From: Pseudomonas sp. Root71
GTDB lineage: Bacteria > Pseudomonadota > Gammaproteobacteria > Pseudomonadales > Pseudomonadaceae
Direction of reading: 5' to 3'
NCBI RefSeq assembly: GCF_001429045.1
Contig: NZ_LMHY01000005.1
Span: forward strand, 147,632 to 211,631
DNA length: 64,000 nucleotides
Shown here piece after piece: positions 7,807 through 17,012 of the stretch. The notes beneath the pieces are model-generated. The model did no database searches and was not told the DNA's origin. It was given only the letters and a program-made list of their open reading frames with translations. Position 1 is the first letter of the stretch; each line of letters opens with the position of its first letter. The translations under genes were made by a program, and so were the position numbers.

Positions 7807-9741
7807 ATGCACAACACCCTGGAACAGGTTTTCGGTTATCCACAATTTCGACCCGGTCAGGAGGCGGCCGTCAGTGCCGTGCTGGCGGGGCGCTCGGCGG
7901 CGGCGATTTTCCCCACCGGTTCCGGCAAGTCCCTTTGCTACCAATTGCCGGCGCTGTTGCTGCCGCACCTGACGCTGGTGGTCTCACCGCTGCTGGCGTT
8001 GATGCAGGATCAACTGGCGTTCCTGCAACGCCACGGCATCTCGGCGGGCAGTATCGATTCGGCGCAGAGTCGCGATGACGCCAGCGATGTCATGACCCGG
8101 GCAAAATCCGGCGAACTGAAGATTTTGATGATCTCCGTGGAGCGCCTGAAGAACGAGCGCTTCCGGCATTTTTTGCAGCAAGTACCGATTTCGCTGCTGG
8201 TGGTGGACGAGGCGCACTGCATTTCCGAATGGGGACATAACTTTCGCCCGGACTACCTCAAGCTTCCCGACTATCAACGCCAGTTCAACATCCCTCAGGT
8301 GTTGTTGTTGACCGCAACGGCGACGCCCAAGGTCATCGCCGACATGCAGGCGAAATTCGCCATCGCCGCCAACGATGTGGTGACCACCGGTTTCTATCGT
8401 CCGAACCTCAATTTGCTGGTGGAACCGGTTCGCGGAGCGGACAAGCGCAGGCGTCTGGTCGAATGGATGAGCCAGCGTCCGGACCAGCCGAGCATCGTCT
8501 ATGTCACCTTGCAGAAAACCGCCGAGCACATCGCCGAACATCTGAACCGCAACGGCATTCAGGCCGAGGCTTATCACGCCGGGTTGCCCCATGAGCAACG
8601 GGAAGCGATCCAGCGTCGATTCATGGGCGGGCAGTCCAATTGCATCGTCGCCACCATCGCTTTCGGCATGGGCATCGACAAGAGTGACATCCGCAACGTG
8701 GTGCATTTCGACCTGCCCAAATCCATCGAAAACTACAGCCAGGAAATCGGCCGCGCCGGGCGTGACGGGCAGCCGTCGGACTGCCTGGTGTTGGCCAACC
8801 GCGACAGCCTCAACGTGCTGGAGAACTTCGTCTACGGCGACACGCCCGAGCTCGATGGCATCCGTTGCGTGCTTGACGAGATGCATGCCGCCGCAACCGA
8901 AGGGCAGTGGGAGTTTCTGCTGGGGCCGTTGGCCGATCAGAGCAATATTCGCCAGTTGCCGCTCAAGACCTTGCTGGTGCAGCTCGAGTTGCGCGGGTTG
9001 ATCGCCCCGCGCTACGCGTACTACGCCGAGTACCGTTTCAAGTATGTGCAGGAGCCCGAGGCGCTATTGGCACGCTTCGAGGGCGAGCGCAGGGATTTTG
9101 TCGCGGCGATCATCCAGACCTCCAGCCGCGCACGGACCTGGGCCACGGTGAATTTCGAGGCGTTGTACGAGCAGCATCAGGCCGAGCGCAGTCGGGTGGT
9201 CAAGGCACTGGATTACTTCCAGGAGAAGGGCTGGGTGGAGCTCGAAAGCAAGCAGATGACCGAGGTCTACAGCGTGCTGCAAAGCGGGTTCGACAGCGCC
9301 GCGTTGAGCGAGGAACTGCACGGCTATTTCACTCGGCATGAGCGCACCGAGGTCGCGCGGATTCACGCGATGCTGGACCTGTTCGCCACCGACCGTTGCC
9401 TGGGTTATCGCCTGGCCGAGTATTTCGGCGACCACAATGCGCCGCAGCAATGCGGGCATTGTTCGGTGTGTCATGGGCAAGTGGCGCGGCTACCGGCACC
9501 ACCGGAGTTGCCGGCCCTTGTGGATAAGAATTTCGAGGCACTGTGTGGCGGTTTTATCCACAGGCACGAGCAGCACACGGGCAACGTGCCCTCGGCTGAA
9601 CGCGTGACACGGTTTCTGTGCGGGATCAGTGTGCCGTTGTTCACCAGGCTCAAGGCGCGGTCGATTTCGGGGTTTGCGGCGCTGGAGGATTATCCGTATG
9701 CCGGGGTGCGGGAGTGGGCCGAGCAACATCTGGCAGGCTGA
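7807..9741 (+). CDS. RecQ-family ATP-dependent DNA helicase
   Basis: 644 aa. Superfamily 2 helicase core: Q-motif FGYPQFRPGQ (9-18), Walker A TGSGKS (37-42), DEAH box (134-137) within DEAHCISEWGHNFRPDY, motif III TATAT, motif V/VI ATIAFGMGIDKSDIRNVVH and QEIGRAGRDG. A RecQ-type zinc-binding region follows, with CLGYRL..(Q)CGHCSVC. It is shorter than classical RecQ and I see no HRDC domain; the last ~90 residues instead resemble the C-terminus of shorter RecQ-like helicases. It unwinds 3'-tailed DNA in repair and recombination. Transcribed alone, flanked by REP elements. Confidence 0.88.
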   Translation: MHNTLEQVFGYPQFRPGQEAAVSAVLAGRSAAAIFPTGSGKSLCYQLPALLLPHLTLVVSPLLALMQDQLAFLQRHGISAGSIDSAQSRDDASDVMTRAKSGELKILMISVERLKNERFRHFLQQVPISLLVVDEAHCISEWGHNFRPDYLKLPDYQRQFNIPQVLLLTATATPKVIADMQAKFAIAANDVVTTGFYRPNLNLLVEPVRGADKRRRLVEWMSQRPDQPSIVYVTLQKTAEHIAEHLNRNGIQAEAYHAGLPHEQREAIQRRFMGGQSNCIVATIAFGMGIDKSDIRNVVHFDLPKSIENYSQEIGRAGRDGQPSDCLVLANRDSLNVLENFVYGDTPELDGIRCVLDEMHAAATEGQWEFLLGPLADQSNIRQLPLKTLLVQLELRGLIAPRYAYYAEYRFKYVQEPEALLARFEGERRDFVAAIIQTSSRARTWATVNFEALYEQHQAERSRVVKALDYFQEKGWVELESKQMTEVYSVLQSGFDSAALSEELHGYFTRHERTEVARIHAMLDLFATDRCLGYRLAEYFGDHNAPQQCGHCSVCHGQVARLPAPPELPALVDKNFEALCGGFIHRHEQHTGNVPSAERVTRFLCGISVPLFTRLKARSISGFAALEDYPYAGVREWAEQHLAG

Positions 9742-9752
9742 ACCGTGGTCCT

Positions 9753-9858
9753 TGTGGGGGCGGGCTTGCTCCGGGCGGCGATCCGACGAAAGCGGTGGGT
9801 CAGTCACCATCACTGCCACTAGATGGATCGCCTTCGCGAGCAAGCCCGCTCCCACAGG
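9753..9858. repeat. REP pair (inverted), one arm diverged
   Basis: TGTGGGGGCGGGCTTGCTCC (9753-9772) faces TTCGCGAGCAAGCCCGCTCC plus CACA (9833-9856), separated by ~60 bp that includes GGCGATCCGACGAAAGCGG. A similar inner segment occurs in the REP pair at 27287-27407, so it belongs to the same repeat family. Confidence 0.7.
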
Positions 9859-9987
9859 GGTTTTCGGTGTGCTCAAAGGGCTACATCCATCCGCTGAATG
9901 TTGCTCATCACAGGAATAAATTTCAAAAAAACCTGGTGGCTGACTATGGTGGTGGCTGTCTTCGGATCGCCAACAAGAGAACAAAAC

Positions 9988-11214
9988 ATGAGCCAGACAC
10001 CGTCGAATATTCAGCGCGCCGCCGTCATCGGCGCGGGCACCATGGGCCGTGGCATTGTCATGTGCCTGGCCAACGCCGGGGTGGCCGTGCAGTGGGTCGA
10101 CAACAATCCGCAAATGCTGGAGCAAGCGCTGGCCACCGTGGCCGACACCTACGCCCACAACGTGCGCCAGGGCCGCATTGACCAAGGCGAAGCCGATGCC
10201 CGTGTGGCGCGGGTTACGGCGGCGGATGGTTATGTGGCCATCCGCGATGTCGACCTGGTCATCGAAGCGGTGTACGAAAACCTTGAGCTCAAGCAGAAAA
10301 TCTTCCGCGAGCTCGATGGCCTGCTCAAGCCTGAGGCGATTCTGGCGAGCAATACTTCGGCGCTGGACATCGATGCCATCGCTGCGGCCACACGTCGGCC
10401 GCAACAAGTACTGGGCCTGCACTTCTTCAGCCCGGCGCACATCATGAAACTGCTGGAAGTCGTCCGTGGCGCGCAGACTGCACCGGCGGTACTCGACGCG
10501 GCGCTGGCGCTCGGCCAACGCATGGGCAAGGTCAGTGTGGTGTCGGGCAATTGCGACGGTTTCATCGGCAACCGCATGCTCAATACCTATGTGCTCGAAG
10601 CGCGAAAAATGCTGCTGGAAGGCGCTTATCCCTACCAGGTTGACGCAGCGCTGCAGGGCTTCGGTTTCGCCATGGGGCCGTTCCGCATGTTCGATGTGGT
10701 GGGCGTCGACCTGCAATGGCGCTCGCGCCAGCTATCCGGCATCGGGCAGGATGCGCCGGAGGTCCAGGTGGATAATCGTTTGTGTGAGCAGGGACGTTTT
10801 GGCCAGAAGAGTGGCAACGGTTTTTACCACTATGAACCCGGCAGTCGTCAGGCCGAACACGATCCGCAGGTGGATGCACTGGTGCTTCAAGTCAGTGAGG
10901 AGCTGGGGTTCCAGCGCCGCGAGATCGGCCCGGAAGAAATTCTCGAGCGCTGTTTGCTGGCACTGGTCAACGAAGGCGCGAAGATCCTCCAGGAAGGCAT
11001 CGCCGGGTCGGCCCGCGATATCGATCTGGTGTACCTCAACGGTTACGGTTTCCCGGCGGACAAGGGCGGGCCGATGGCCTGGGCCGATCAGCAAGGGCTG
11101 GCGGACATTCACCGGCGCTTGATGGACCTTGAGACGCGTCAGGGCGATCACTGGCAACCGGCGCGGGTGATTGGCGAGTTGGCGGCAGCCGGCAAAGGCT
11201 TCGCTGACAAGTGA
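9988..11214 (+). CDS. 3-hydroxyacyl-CoA dehydrogenase
   Basis: 408 aa from ATG 9988 (MSQTPSNIQ); the open frame extends upstream without coding character. Rossmann fingerprint GAGTMGRGI (residues ~14-22), EAVYENLELKQKIF, SNTSALDID and the catalytic His region GLHFFSPAHIMKLLEVV; two C-terminal HCDH domains follow (GNCDGFIGNRML; LNGYGFPADKGGP). It oxidises L-3-hydroxyacyl-CoA to 3-ketoacyl-CoA with NAD+. It lacks the enoyl-CoA hydratase domain of FadB. Position relative to the thioesterase and fdh-like genes matches PAO1 PA5188 as I recall it. Confidence 0.85.
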   Translation: MSQTPSNIQRAAVIGAGTMGRGIVMCLANAGVAVQWVDNNPQMLEQALATVADTYAHNVRQGRIDQGEADARVARVTAADGYVAIRDVDLVIEAVYENLELKQKIFRELDGLLKPEAILASNTSALDIDAIAAATRRPQQVLGLHFFSPAHIMKLLEVVRGAQTAPAVLDAALALGQRMGKVSVVSGNCDGFIGNRMLNTYVLEARKMLLEGAYPYQVDAALQGFGFAMGPFRMFDVVGVDLQWRSRQLSGIGQDAPEVQVDNRLCEQGRFGQKSGNGFYHYEPGSRQAEHDPQVDALVLQVSEELGFQRREIGPEEILERCLLALVNEGAKILQEGIAGSARDIDLVYLNGYGFPADKGGPMAWADQQGLADIHRRLMDLETRQGDHWQPARVIGELAAAGKGFADK

Positions 11215-11237
11215 TTGTTGTGGCGCCTGTGAGGGCG

Positions 11238-11333
11238 CCTTCGCGAGCAAGCCCGCTCCCACACTGTTACTTCATTGCCTGCAAAATTTGTGTCCGGCGA
11301 TGATCCATTGTGGGAGCGGGCTTGCTCGCGAAG
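11238..11333. repeat. REP pair (inverted)
   Basis: The element at 11238-11263 (CTTCGCGAGCAAGCCCGCTC core) is mirrored at 11309-11333 with about 45 bp between, forming a long hairpin between the dehydrogenase and thioesterase genes. Confidence 0.8.
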
Positions 11334-11388
11334 AACGATAACGCGGTTTTCGCCTTAGACTGGCGAACCCACTCAGGAATCAACACCA

Positions 11389-11811
11389 ATGCCCCAACGC
11401 ACCGACTATCCGCACTTCCAGCCCATCACCACCCGCTGGCACGACAACGACGCCTACGGTCACGTCAACAACGTGACCTACTACAGCTTCTTCGATACGG
11501 CAGTGAACACTTACCTGATCGAAGTCGGCGGCCTGGATATCCATGACGGTGAGGTGGTGGGGTTCGTGGTGAGTTCTTCCTGTGATTACTTTGCTTCCAT
11601 TGCCTTCCCGGACCGCATCGAGATCGGTCTGCGGGTGGGCAAGCTGGGCAACAGTTCGGTGCAGTACGAACTGGCCGTGTTCAAGCAAGGAGAAGACGAG
11701 GCCTGCGCGGCGGGGCGCTTTGTGCATGTGTTTGTCGATCGTGCATCGAATCAACCCGTGGCGATTCCTGCCGGGTTGCGCGGGGCCCTGGAACGTCTGG
11801 TGGTTCAGTAA
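11389..11811 (+). CDS. Acyl-CoA thioesterase, hot-dog fold (YbgC/FadM type)
   Basis: 140 aa. The active-site motif of 4HBT-type thioesterases is clear: [20 protein letters not shown] (residues ~14-33), with Asp18 and the HVNN helix. The rest ([29 protein letters not shown]) is the usual beta sheet. It hydrolyses acyl-CoA thioesters; substrate unknown. It lies after a 3-hydroxyacyl-CoA dehydrogenase gene but is separated from it by a REP hairpin, so co-transcription is uncertain. Confidence 0.85.
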   Translation: MPQRTDYPHFQPITTRWHDNDAYGHVNNVTYYSFFDTAVNTYLIEVGGLDIHDGEVVGFVVSSSCDYFASIAFPDRIEIGLRVGKLGNSSVQYELAVFKQGEDEACAAGRFVHVFVDRASNQPVAIPAGLRGALERLVVQ

Positions 11812-11814
11812 GGC

Positions 11815-11845
11815 AAAAAAATCGCAGCCCTTGGGCTGCGATTTT
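11815..11845. terminator. Bidirectional terminator
   Basis: ATCGCAGCCC and GGGCTGCGAT form a perfect stem with a TT loop, with A-run before and T-run after, serving the thioesterase gene and the convergent glycine-zipper gene. Confidence 0.85.
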
Positions 11846-11876
11846 TGTTGTACTCACCAGCGAGGCGCTCGAGGCC

Positions 11877-12365
11877 TTAGTCGCGGTAGTACTTGTGGTG
11901 GTGCTTGCGATGGCCATAAGCATGGCCACGGCCCGGATGGCCGTCACGGTAGTAACGACGATCGTCATGGCCGCGATACGAACGATGACCGCCGTCTTCA
12001 TCATCGTAATCTTTGCCCATGTAGTTACCCAGCGCGCCACCAGCGCCGCCGCCCGCTGCGGCGCCGATCAGGCTGCCAGTGGTGCCGCCCACGCTGCGGC
12101 CGACCACGTTACCGCCCGCTGCACCCAACGCACCGCCAAGGGCTGCTTCGCCACGGCTGTGCTTGTTTGCGCCGACGGCGCTACCACCCGCGCCACCCAG
12201 GGCCGCGCCGATGGTGGAACCTGTGCTGCCGCCTAACGACTGACCGACGACCGAGCCTAAAACCCCGCCCAATGCGCCGCCTACACCGGCTTCGGTGGTG
12301 CCGCCAGCAGACGCGATACCGCTGACCAGGCCAAGGGACAACAAGAGAATCGAGGAGAACTTCAT
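11877..12365 (-). CDS. Exported glycine-zipper protein
   Basis: 162 aa. A signal peptide (MKFSSILLLSLGLVSGIASA, cleavage near residue 20) precedes about 90 residues of Gly/Ala-rich zipper repeats (GGALGGVLGSVVGQSLGG, GAALGGAGGSAVG, GALGAAGGNVVG), the pattern of envelope proteins that pack transmembrane or periplasmic helices. The C-terminus is charged and rich in His, Arg and Tyr (HRSYRGHDDRRYYRDGHPG..), as in YMGG/RcnB-like envelope proteins. No lipobox. Probably a stress-responsive envelope protein; precise role unknown. Confidence 0.7.
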   Translation of the reverse strand: MKFSSILLLSLGLVSGIASAGGTTEAGVGGALGGVLGSVVGQSLGGSTGSTIGAALGGAGGSAVGANKHSRGEAALGGALGAAGGNVVGRSVGGTTGSLIGAAAGGGAGGALGNYMGKDYDDEDGGHRSYRGHDDRRYYRDGHPGRGHAYGHRKHHHKYYRD

Positions 12366-12446
12366 GGAGGAACCTCAAGGGGATGACGGCGCGATCCTGA
12401 GGCTCTGGAATGGGCGTGACAATCGAAATCCGACGAATAACACGAC

Positions 12447-12456
12447 TTGTATACAA
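12447..12456. promoter_or_regulatory. Palindrome TTGTATACAA upstream of the glycine-zipper gene
   Basis: A perfect 10-bp palindrome about 82 bp before the start codon. This form resembles operators of FadR-subfamily GntR regulators, though no such regulator gene is adjacent. Function inferred only from form and position. Confidence 0.35.
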
Positions 12457-12520
12457 TATTGCAAGTTACTGTTTTTTGGGCGGAACTTAACGTTTTTTTG
12501 CAGGTCTTTTACTTATTCGC

Positions 12521-12553
12521 AAAGGCCGTTTTCATAAGAAAGCGGCCTTTTTT
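12521..12553 (+). terminator. Rho-independent terminator-like hairpin
   Basis: AAAGGCCG and CGGCCTTT pair around a 14-base loop and run into TTTTTT. It lies upstream of the divergent side of the glycine-zipper gene; no plus-strand gene ends here, so it may belong to an unannotated short RNA or a lost gene. Confidence 0.45.
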
Positions 12554-12598
12554 GTGGGCGAAAGGAAAGTGCAGGGTCCGGAGTTTTTGGTGATTGGT

Positions 12599-12706
12599 CT
12601 GGCCCCATCGCGAGCAAGCTCGCTCCCACAGGGATTTCAGTCGAACGCAGATTATGTGAACAACAGAAAAAGACTGTGGGAGCGAGCTTGCTCGCGATGG
12701 GGCCAG
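12599..12706. repeat. Perfect inverted REP pair (REPIN-like)
   Basis: 33-bp arms at 12599-12631 and 12674-12706 are exact reverse complements (core ATCGCGAGCAAGCTCGCTCC), with a 42-bp centre. It sits just downstream of the molybdopterin oxidoreductase gene. Such doublets are mobilised by REP-associated tyrosine transposases. Confidence 0.85.
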
Positions 12707-12719
12707 TTCAGACAACACA

Positions 12720-15068
12720 TTAAGCAGACCTGGCCATGATCAACCCGGTCTCACTCGCCGCTTCCAACCGGACCGCCACGAATTTCGATGTCGGCGTATC
12801 ACTGCCATCGCCGGTGCTTTCCAGCGGCACCAACGGGTTCACCTCCGGATAGTAGGCCGCCGCTTGCCCGGCCGGGATATCAAACGCCAGCAGGGTGAAG
12901 CCTTTTACCCGACGTTCCACGCCATCGTCCCAGAGCGAAACGATGTCGGCCTTTTGCCCCGGCTTGAAGCCCAGGCGAATGATGTCGGCTTCGTTGACGA
13001 ACAACACATCGCGCTGACCTTTCACGCCGCGATAACGGTCGTTGAGGCCATAAATGGTGGTGTTGTACTGATCATGGGAACGCATCGATTGCATGATCAG
13101 GTCCGGCAGTACTCCGGTGGCGCGGGTGCGTTCGTGCACCAGGTCTTTGGGCAGCGCGTTCGAGCGGAAATTGGCCCGGCCCGAAGCGGTGCTCCACTTG
13201 CGTGCGCCGGCACTGTTGCCCAGGTAGAAGCCGCCCGGGTTCTTGATTTTCTCGTTGAAGTCCTTGAAGCCGGGAATGGTCTCGGCGATCAGATCGCGGA
13301 TGCGGCTGTAGTCGGCCACCAGCCAGTTCCAGTCCACCGGGTGGCTGCCCAGGGTCGCGGCAGCGATGCCGGCCAGGATCGCCGGTTCCGAGCGCATCTG
13401 GTTCGACAGCGGCTGCAGTTGGCCATTGGAGGCGTGGACCATGCTGAACGAGTCTTCGACGGTGATCGCTTGCGGGCCTTGGGTCTGGATATCGATGTCG
13501 GTGCGGCCCAGGCACGGCAGGATCAGCGCGTCCTTGCCGTGGGTCAAATGGCTGCGGTTGAGCTTGGTGCTGATCTGCACGGTCAGGTCGCAGTTTCGCA
13601 GGGCCTGGAACGTGCGCGGGCTGTCTGGCGTGGCCTGGGCGAAGTTGCCGCCCAGACCGATGAAGACTTTCGCCCGCCCTTCAGCCATCGCATGAATCGC
13701 CTCGACCACGTTGTGGCCGTTGTCGCGTGGCACCTTGAACTGGAAGCGCCGCTCCAGGACATCGAGGAACGCGGCAGGAGGGCGTTCGTTGATGCCCATG
13801 GTCCGGTCGCCCTGCACGTTGCTGTGGCCACGCACCGGGCACAGGCCGGCACCCGGCCGGCCGATGTTGCCGCGCAGCAGCATCAGGTTGGCGATTTCCT
13901 GGATGGTCGCCACCGAATGGCGGTGTTGGGTGATGCCCATGGCCCAGCACATGATGACGTTCTTGCCCTTGGCGTACATGCGCGCCGCTTGCTCGATTTC
14001 CACCAGGCTCAGGCCGGACTGCTCGACGATCTGCTCCCAGGGGGTGTCGTCGATGACGGCCAGGTATTCCAGCACGTTGACGCTGTGCCCGTTGAGGAAG
14101 TCGTGGTCGAACACCGCCGGCTCACCGGTTTTCTGCGCGTCACGCTCCCACAGCAGGAGGAATTTCGCCATGCCGCGCATGATCGCCATGTCGCCACCCA
14201 GGGCCGGGCGGAAGAATGCGGTGTTGGTCGGCTTGTCGCCATTGGTGAGCATTTCGATCGCGTGCTGGGGGTGCTGAAAACGCTCCAGGCCACGCTCCTT
14301 GAGCGGGTTGATGCACACCACTTGGGCGCCGCGCTTCACCGCTTCGCGCAGCGGTTCGAGCATCCGTGGGTGGTTGGTGCCGGGGTTCTGGCCCCAGACG
14401 AAAATCGCATCGGCGTGTTCGAAGTCGTCGAAGGTCACGGTGCCTTTGCCGACCCCGACGCTTTGTGACAACGCGACACCGCTGGCCTCGTGGCACATGT
14501 TCGAGCAGTCAGGGAAGTTGTTGGTACCGTAGGCGCGCACGAACAGCTGATAGAGGTACGCCGCTTCGTTACTTGCCCGGCCCGAGGTGTAGAACTCGGC
14601 CTGATCCGGGCTCGACAGGCCGTTCAGGTGTTTGGCGATCAGGGCGAATGCGTCGTCCCAGCTGATCGGCTTGTAGCGATCGGTCTCGGCGTCATAGCTC
14701 ATCGGCTCGGTCAGGCGGCCCTGATACTCGAGCCAATAGTCGCTTTGCTCCAGCAGCGACGTGACGCTGTGCTTGGCGAAGAACTTGGCATCGACACGGC
14801 GTTTGGTCGCTTCCCAGTTCACCGCCTTGGCGCCGTTCTCGCAGAACATCACCATGCCCTTTTCCGGAGAATCGCCCCAGGCGCAACCCGGGCAGTCGAA
14901 GCCACCGTTCTGGTTGGTCTTGAGCATGATGCGCAGGTTCTTCAGCGCGTTGTCGCTGGTCAACCAGGCCTGGGCCACGCTGATCAGTGCCCCCCAGCCA
15001 CCGGCCGGGCCTTTGTAGGGCTTGAAGCGAGGGACGGGTTTCTGGTCGGCCTGACGGTGTTGACTCAC
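12720..15068 (-). CDS. FdhF/YdeP-family molybdopterin oxidoreductase (formate dehydrogenase-like)
   Basis: 782 aa from GTG 15068, chosen because GGAG precedes it and GTGA overlaps the fdhD stop. N-terminal cysteines (FDCPGCAWG), then the molybdopterin-binding domains: SGRASNEAAYLYQ, SNMCHEASGVALSQS, FVWGQNPGTNHPR, ITQHRHSVATIQEIANLMLLRGNIGRPGAG, and the C-terminal dinucleotide-binding domain (MQSMRSHDQYNTTIYGLNDRYRG). It belongs with YdeP-type oxidoreductases, whose substrate is poorly known; formate is assumed by association with FdhD. No signal peptide, so it is cytoplasmic. Second gene of fdhD-fdh operon, as at PAO1 PA5180-PA5181. Confidence 0.82.
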   Translation of the reverse strand: MSQHRQADQKPVPRFKPYKGPAGGWGALISVAQAWLTSDNALKNLRIMLKTNQNGGFDCPGCAWGDSPEKGMVMFCENGAKAVNWEATKRRVDAKFFAKHSVTSLLEQSDYWLEYQGRLTEPMSYDAETDRYKPISWDDAFALIAKHLNGLSSPDQAEFYTSGRASNEAAYLYQLFVRAYGTNNFPDCSNMCHEASGVALSQSVGVGKGTVTFDDFEHADAIFVWGQNPGTNHPRMLEPLREAVKRGAQVVCINPLKERGLERFQHPQHAIEMLTNGDKPTNTAFFRPALGGDMAIMRGMAKFLLLWERDAQKTGEPAVFDHDFLNGHSVNVLEYLAVIDDTPWEQIVEQSGLSLVEIEQAARMYAKGKNVIMCWAMGITQHRHSVATIQEIANLMLLRGNIGRPGAGLCPVRGHSNVQGDRTMGINERPPAAFLDVLERRFQFKVPRDNGHNVVEAIHAMAEGRAKVFIGLGGNFAQATPDSPRTFQALRNCDLTVQISTKLNRSHLTHGKDALILPCLGRTDIDIQTQGPQAITVEDSFSMVHASNGQLQPLSNQMRSEPAILAGIAAATLGSHPVDWNWLVADYSRIRDLIAETIPGFKDFNEKIKNPGGFYLGNSAGARKWSTASGRANFRSNALPKDLVHERTRATGVLPDLIMQSMRSHDQYNTTIYGLNDRYRGVKGQRDVLFVNEADIIRLGFKPGQKADIVSLWDDGVERRVKGFTLLAFDIPAGQAAAYYPEVNPLVPLESTGDGSDTPTSKFVAVRLEAASETGLIMARSA

Positions 15069-15904
15069 GCTTGATTCTCCAACGTTGGGCTGTAGACCCG
15101 CGGTGCATTCTTCTGAGGCAGATGGATGAGATTGAGGTTGTGGCGACGGGCCCATTGCACGGCAAGGCCCGTGGGCGACGACAGACTGACCAGGGTCTGG
15201 ATGCCAGCGCGCAAGACTTTCTGGATCAATTCGAGGCTGCAGCGGCTGGTGACAATCGCCAGGCCGCCAGCGGTCGGGATTTTTTGCCGGATCAATCCGC
15301 CGATCAGTTTGTCGAGGGCGTTGTGCCGGCCGATGTCTTCGCGGCCCAGCAGCAACTCGCCCTTGTCATTCATGAACACTGCGGCATGCACCGCACCGCA
15401 ATGTTGGCCCAAGGGCTGGAAGGCACCGATGCGCTCGCGCAGGCCATCAAGCCATTCGACAGGCGGCAATGGGGCGCCGGGCAATACCCGAAGGTCAGGC
15501 AACGCCTGCTCGACTGCTTCCACGCCGCACAACCCGCAACCGCTGGTGCCGGCCAGTTGCCGACGCTGCTGCTTGAGGTTCCAGAACGCGCGGTTGGAGA
15601 TGGTCACTTGCGCGTATTGCGCCGATCCCGAGCCGCTGAGTTGCAGGTCATAGATGTCCGTGGCGTCCTGGATGATGCCGCTGCCCAGGCTGAAGCCGAC
15701 GATGAAATCTTCCAGGTCCGTGGGCGTCACCAGCATGACCGCCTGGCTGATGCCGTTGAAGGCAATCGCCAGCGCGACTTCCTCGGCCAGTGCGGTGCTG
15801 GCCGATTCGGAGTATTCGAGATTGCTATAGCAGTACGTCTGGCTTGCGGAGGGCGCGGGCGCTTCGAGGGCAGGCGCCGCGCATGCAGGGCGCTTGGTGT
15901 TCAT
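15065..15904 (-). CDS. fdhD: FdhD, sulfurtransferase for formate dehydrogenase cofactor
   Basis: 279 aa. FdhD passes sulfur from IscS to the molybdenum-bis-MGD cofactor. The catalytic CxxC is in GTSGCGLCGVEAV (residues ~119-131); other family blocks are FIVGFSLGSGII, GAVHAAVFMNDKGELLLGREDIGRHNALDKLIGG and SRCSLELIQKV. It overlaps the oxidoreductase start by 4 bases, so the maturase is made together with its client. A LysR gene on the same strand lies 92 bp upstream. Confidence 0.92.
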   Translation of the reverse strand: MNTKRPACAAPALEAPAPSASQTYCYSNLEYSESASTALAEEVALAIAFNGISQAVMLVTPTDLEDFIVGFSLGSGIIQDATDIYDLQLSGSGSAQYAQVTISNRAFWNLKQQRRQLAGTSGCGLCGVEAVEQALPDLRVLPGAPLPPVEWLDGLRERIGAFQPLGQHCGAVHAAVFMNDKGELLLGREDIGRHNALDKLIGGLIRQKIPTAGGLAIVTSRCSLELIQKVLRAGIQTLVSLSSPTGLAVQWARRHNLNLIHLPQKNAPRVYSPTLENQA

Positions 15905-15996
15905 GGCATCACCGACGGTTTGATCAGCTTTAAGACTAGGCGCGGCAAGTTGTCACGTCTAATCGCTAATACTGATCTACCGATAGATGCCGTCGA

Positions 15997-16884
15997 TCAA
16001 GCGCCGATCAGCGATTGTTGATAGAGGGCAAAACAGGCTTCTGCCAGCGCCGAGCGTGGCGCGCTGCGACGCATGATCAGCCCCAGGCGGCCGAGGGTCT
16101 GGGCGTTCTCGATCGGTTGCAGGCGCAAGTGTTCGGTCAGGCCTTCGAGGCCGCCGTTCAATGGCATTACGGCGCAACACAAGCCGCCGTGCACGGCTTG
16201 TAACAGTTGATGCACGGCATCGGTCTGCAGCAACGGTTGCGGGGTCAGGCCACGGCTGTGGAAGTTGTGGTCGATGGACTGACGAAAGTGCATGCCGCTG
16301 GTGAGCATGCCCAGCGGCAGTTCGATCAAGGATTCCCAGCTCAGCGGTGCCTCGCCAAAGCTGAAGAAGCGTTGATCATAGAGCAGGCCCATGCGGGTTT
16401 CGCTGAAGGCCAGTGAGTCGAAGTGTTCGGTATCGAGGCGTTCCAGGTAGGAAACGCCGAGGTCCAGGCGATTGTTCGCCAGTTGCTCGAGGATCTGCTC
16501 GGAACTCAGGGCCGAGAGTTCGAAGCGCAGGTTTGGGTGCTCGGCGTGCAAGCGTTGCATCAGTGGCAGCGGATCGAAGCTCGACAACGGCACTACGCCC
16601 AGGCGCAAGGTGCCGACCAGATTGCCGCGACAGGCGGCTGCCTCGGCGTACAAGCCGTCGTAGGCCGCCAACACCGTGCGCGCCCAGGCCAGCACCCGCT
16701 CGCCTGGCGCGGTGAAGCCTTCGAAGCGCTGGCCGCGATTGACCAACGGCAGGTCGAGTTCTTCTTCGAGGCTGCGCAGGCGCATGGACAGGGTCGGCTG
16801 AGTGATGTGGCAACGCGCGGCGGCCTGGCCGAAATGGCGGGTTTCGTCGAGCGCGATGAGGAATTTCAGCTGCTTGATGTCCAT
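15997..16884 (-). CDS. LysR-family transcriptional regulator
   Basis: 295 aa. N-terminal winged helix-turn-helix (MDIKQLKFLIALDETRHFGQAAARCHITQPTLSMRLRSLEEELDLPL), then a periplasmic-binding-protein-like effector domain. The order of neighbours suggests it is the counterpart of PAO1 PA5179 and may control fdhD and the oxidoreductase immediately downstream on the same strand. The effector is unknown. Confidence 0.85.
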   Translation of the reverse strand: MDIKQLKFLIALDETRHFGQAAARCHITQPTLSMRLRSLEEELDLPLVNRGQRFEGFTAPGERVLAWARTVLAAYDGLYAEAAACRGNLVGTLRLGVVPLSSFDPLPLMQRLHAEHPNLRFELSALSSEQILEQLANNRLDLGVSYLERLDTEHFDSLAFSETRMGLLYDQRFFSFGEAPLSWESLIELPLGMLTSGMHFRQSIDHNFHSRGLTPQPLLQTDAVHQLLQAVHGGLCCAVMPLNGGLEGLTEHLRLQPIENAQTLGRLGLIMRRSAPRSALAEACFALYQQSLIGA

Positions 16885-17012
16885 CTGCGCTCCAAGGGGT
16901 GGGAAGGTGCGGATTCTATCGCAAGCGGGGTCATTGGTCGGGTTGGATTCGCAGGTGACGACCGTGGTCTAGGCTTTGACGTCTGGAACCCGAAACCCAA
17001 GGAGAGTGCACC

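Noticed and set aside
12864..14468. 534-codon plus-strand frame
   Set aside because: Antisense shadow of the molybdopterin oxidoreductase gene.
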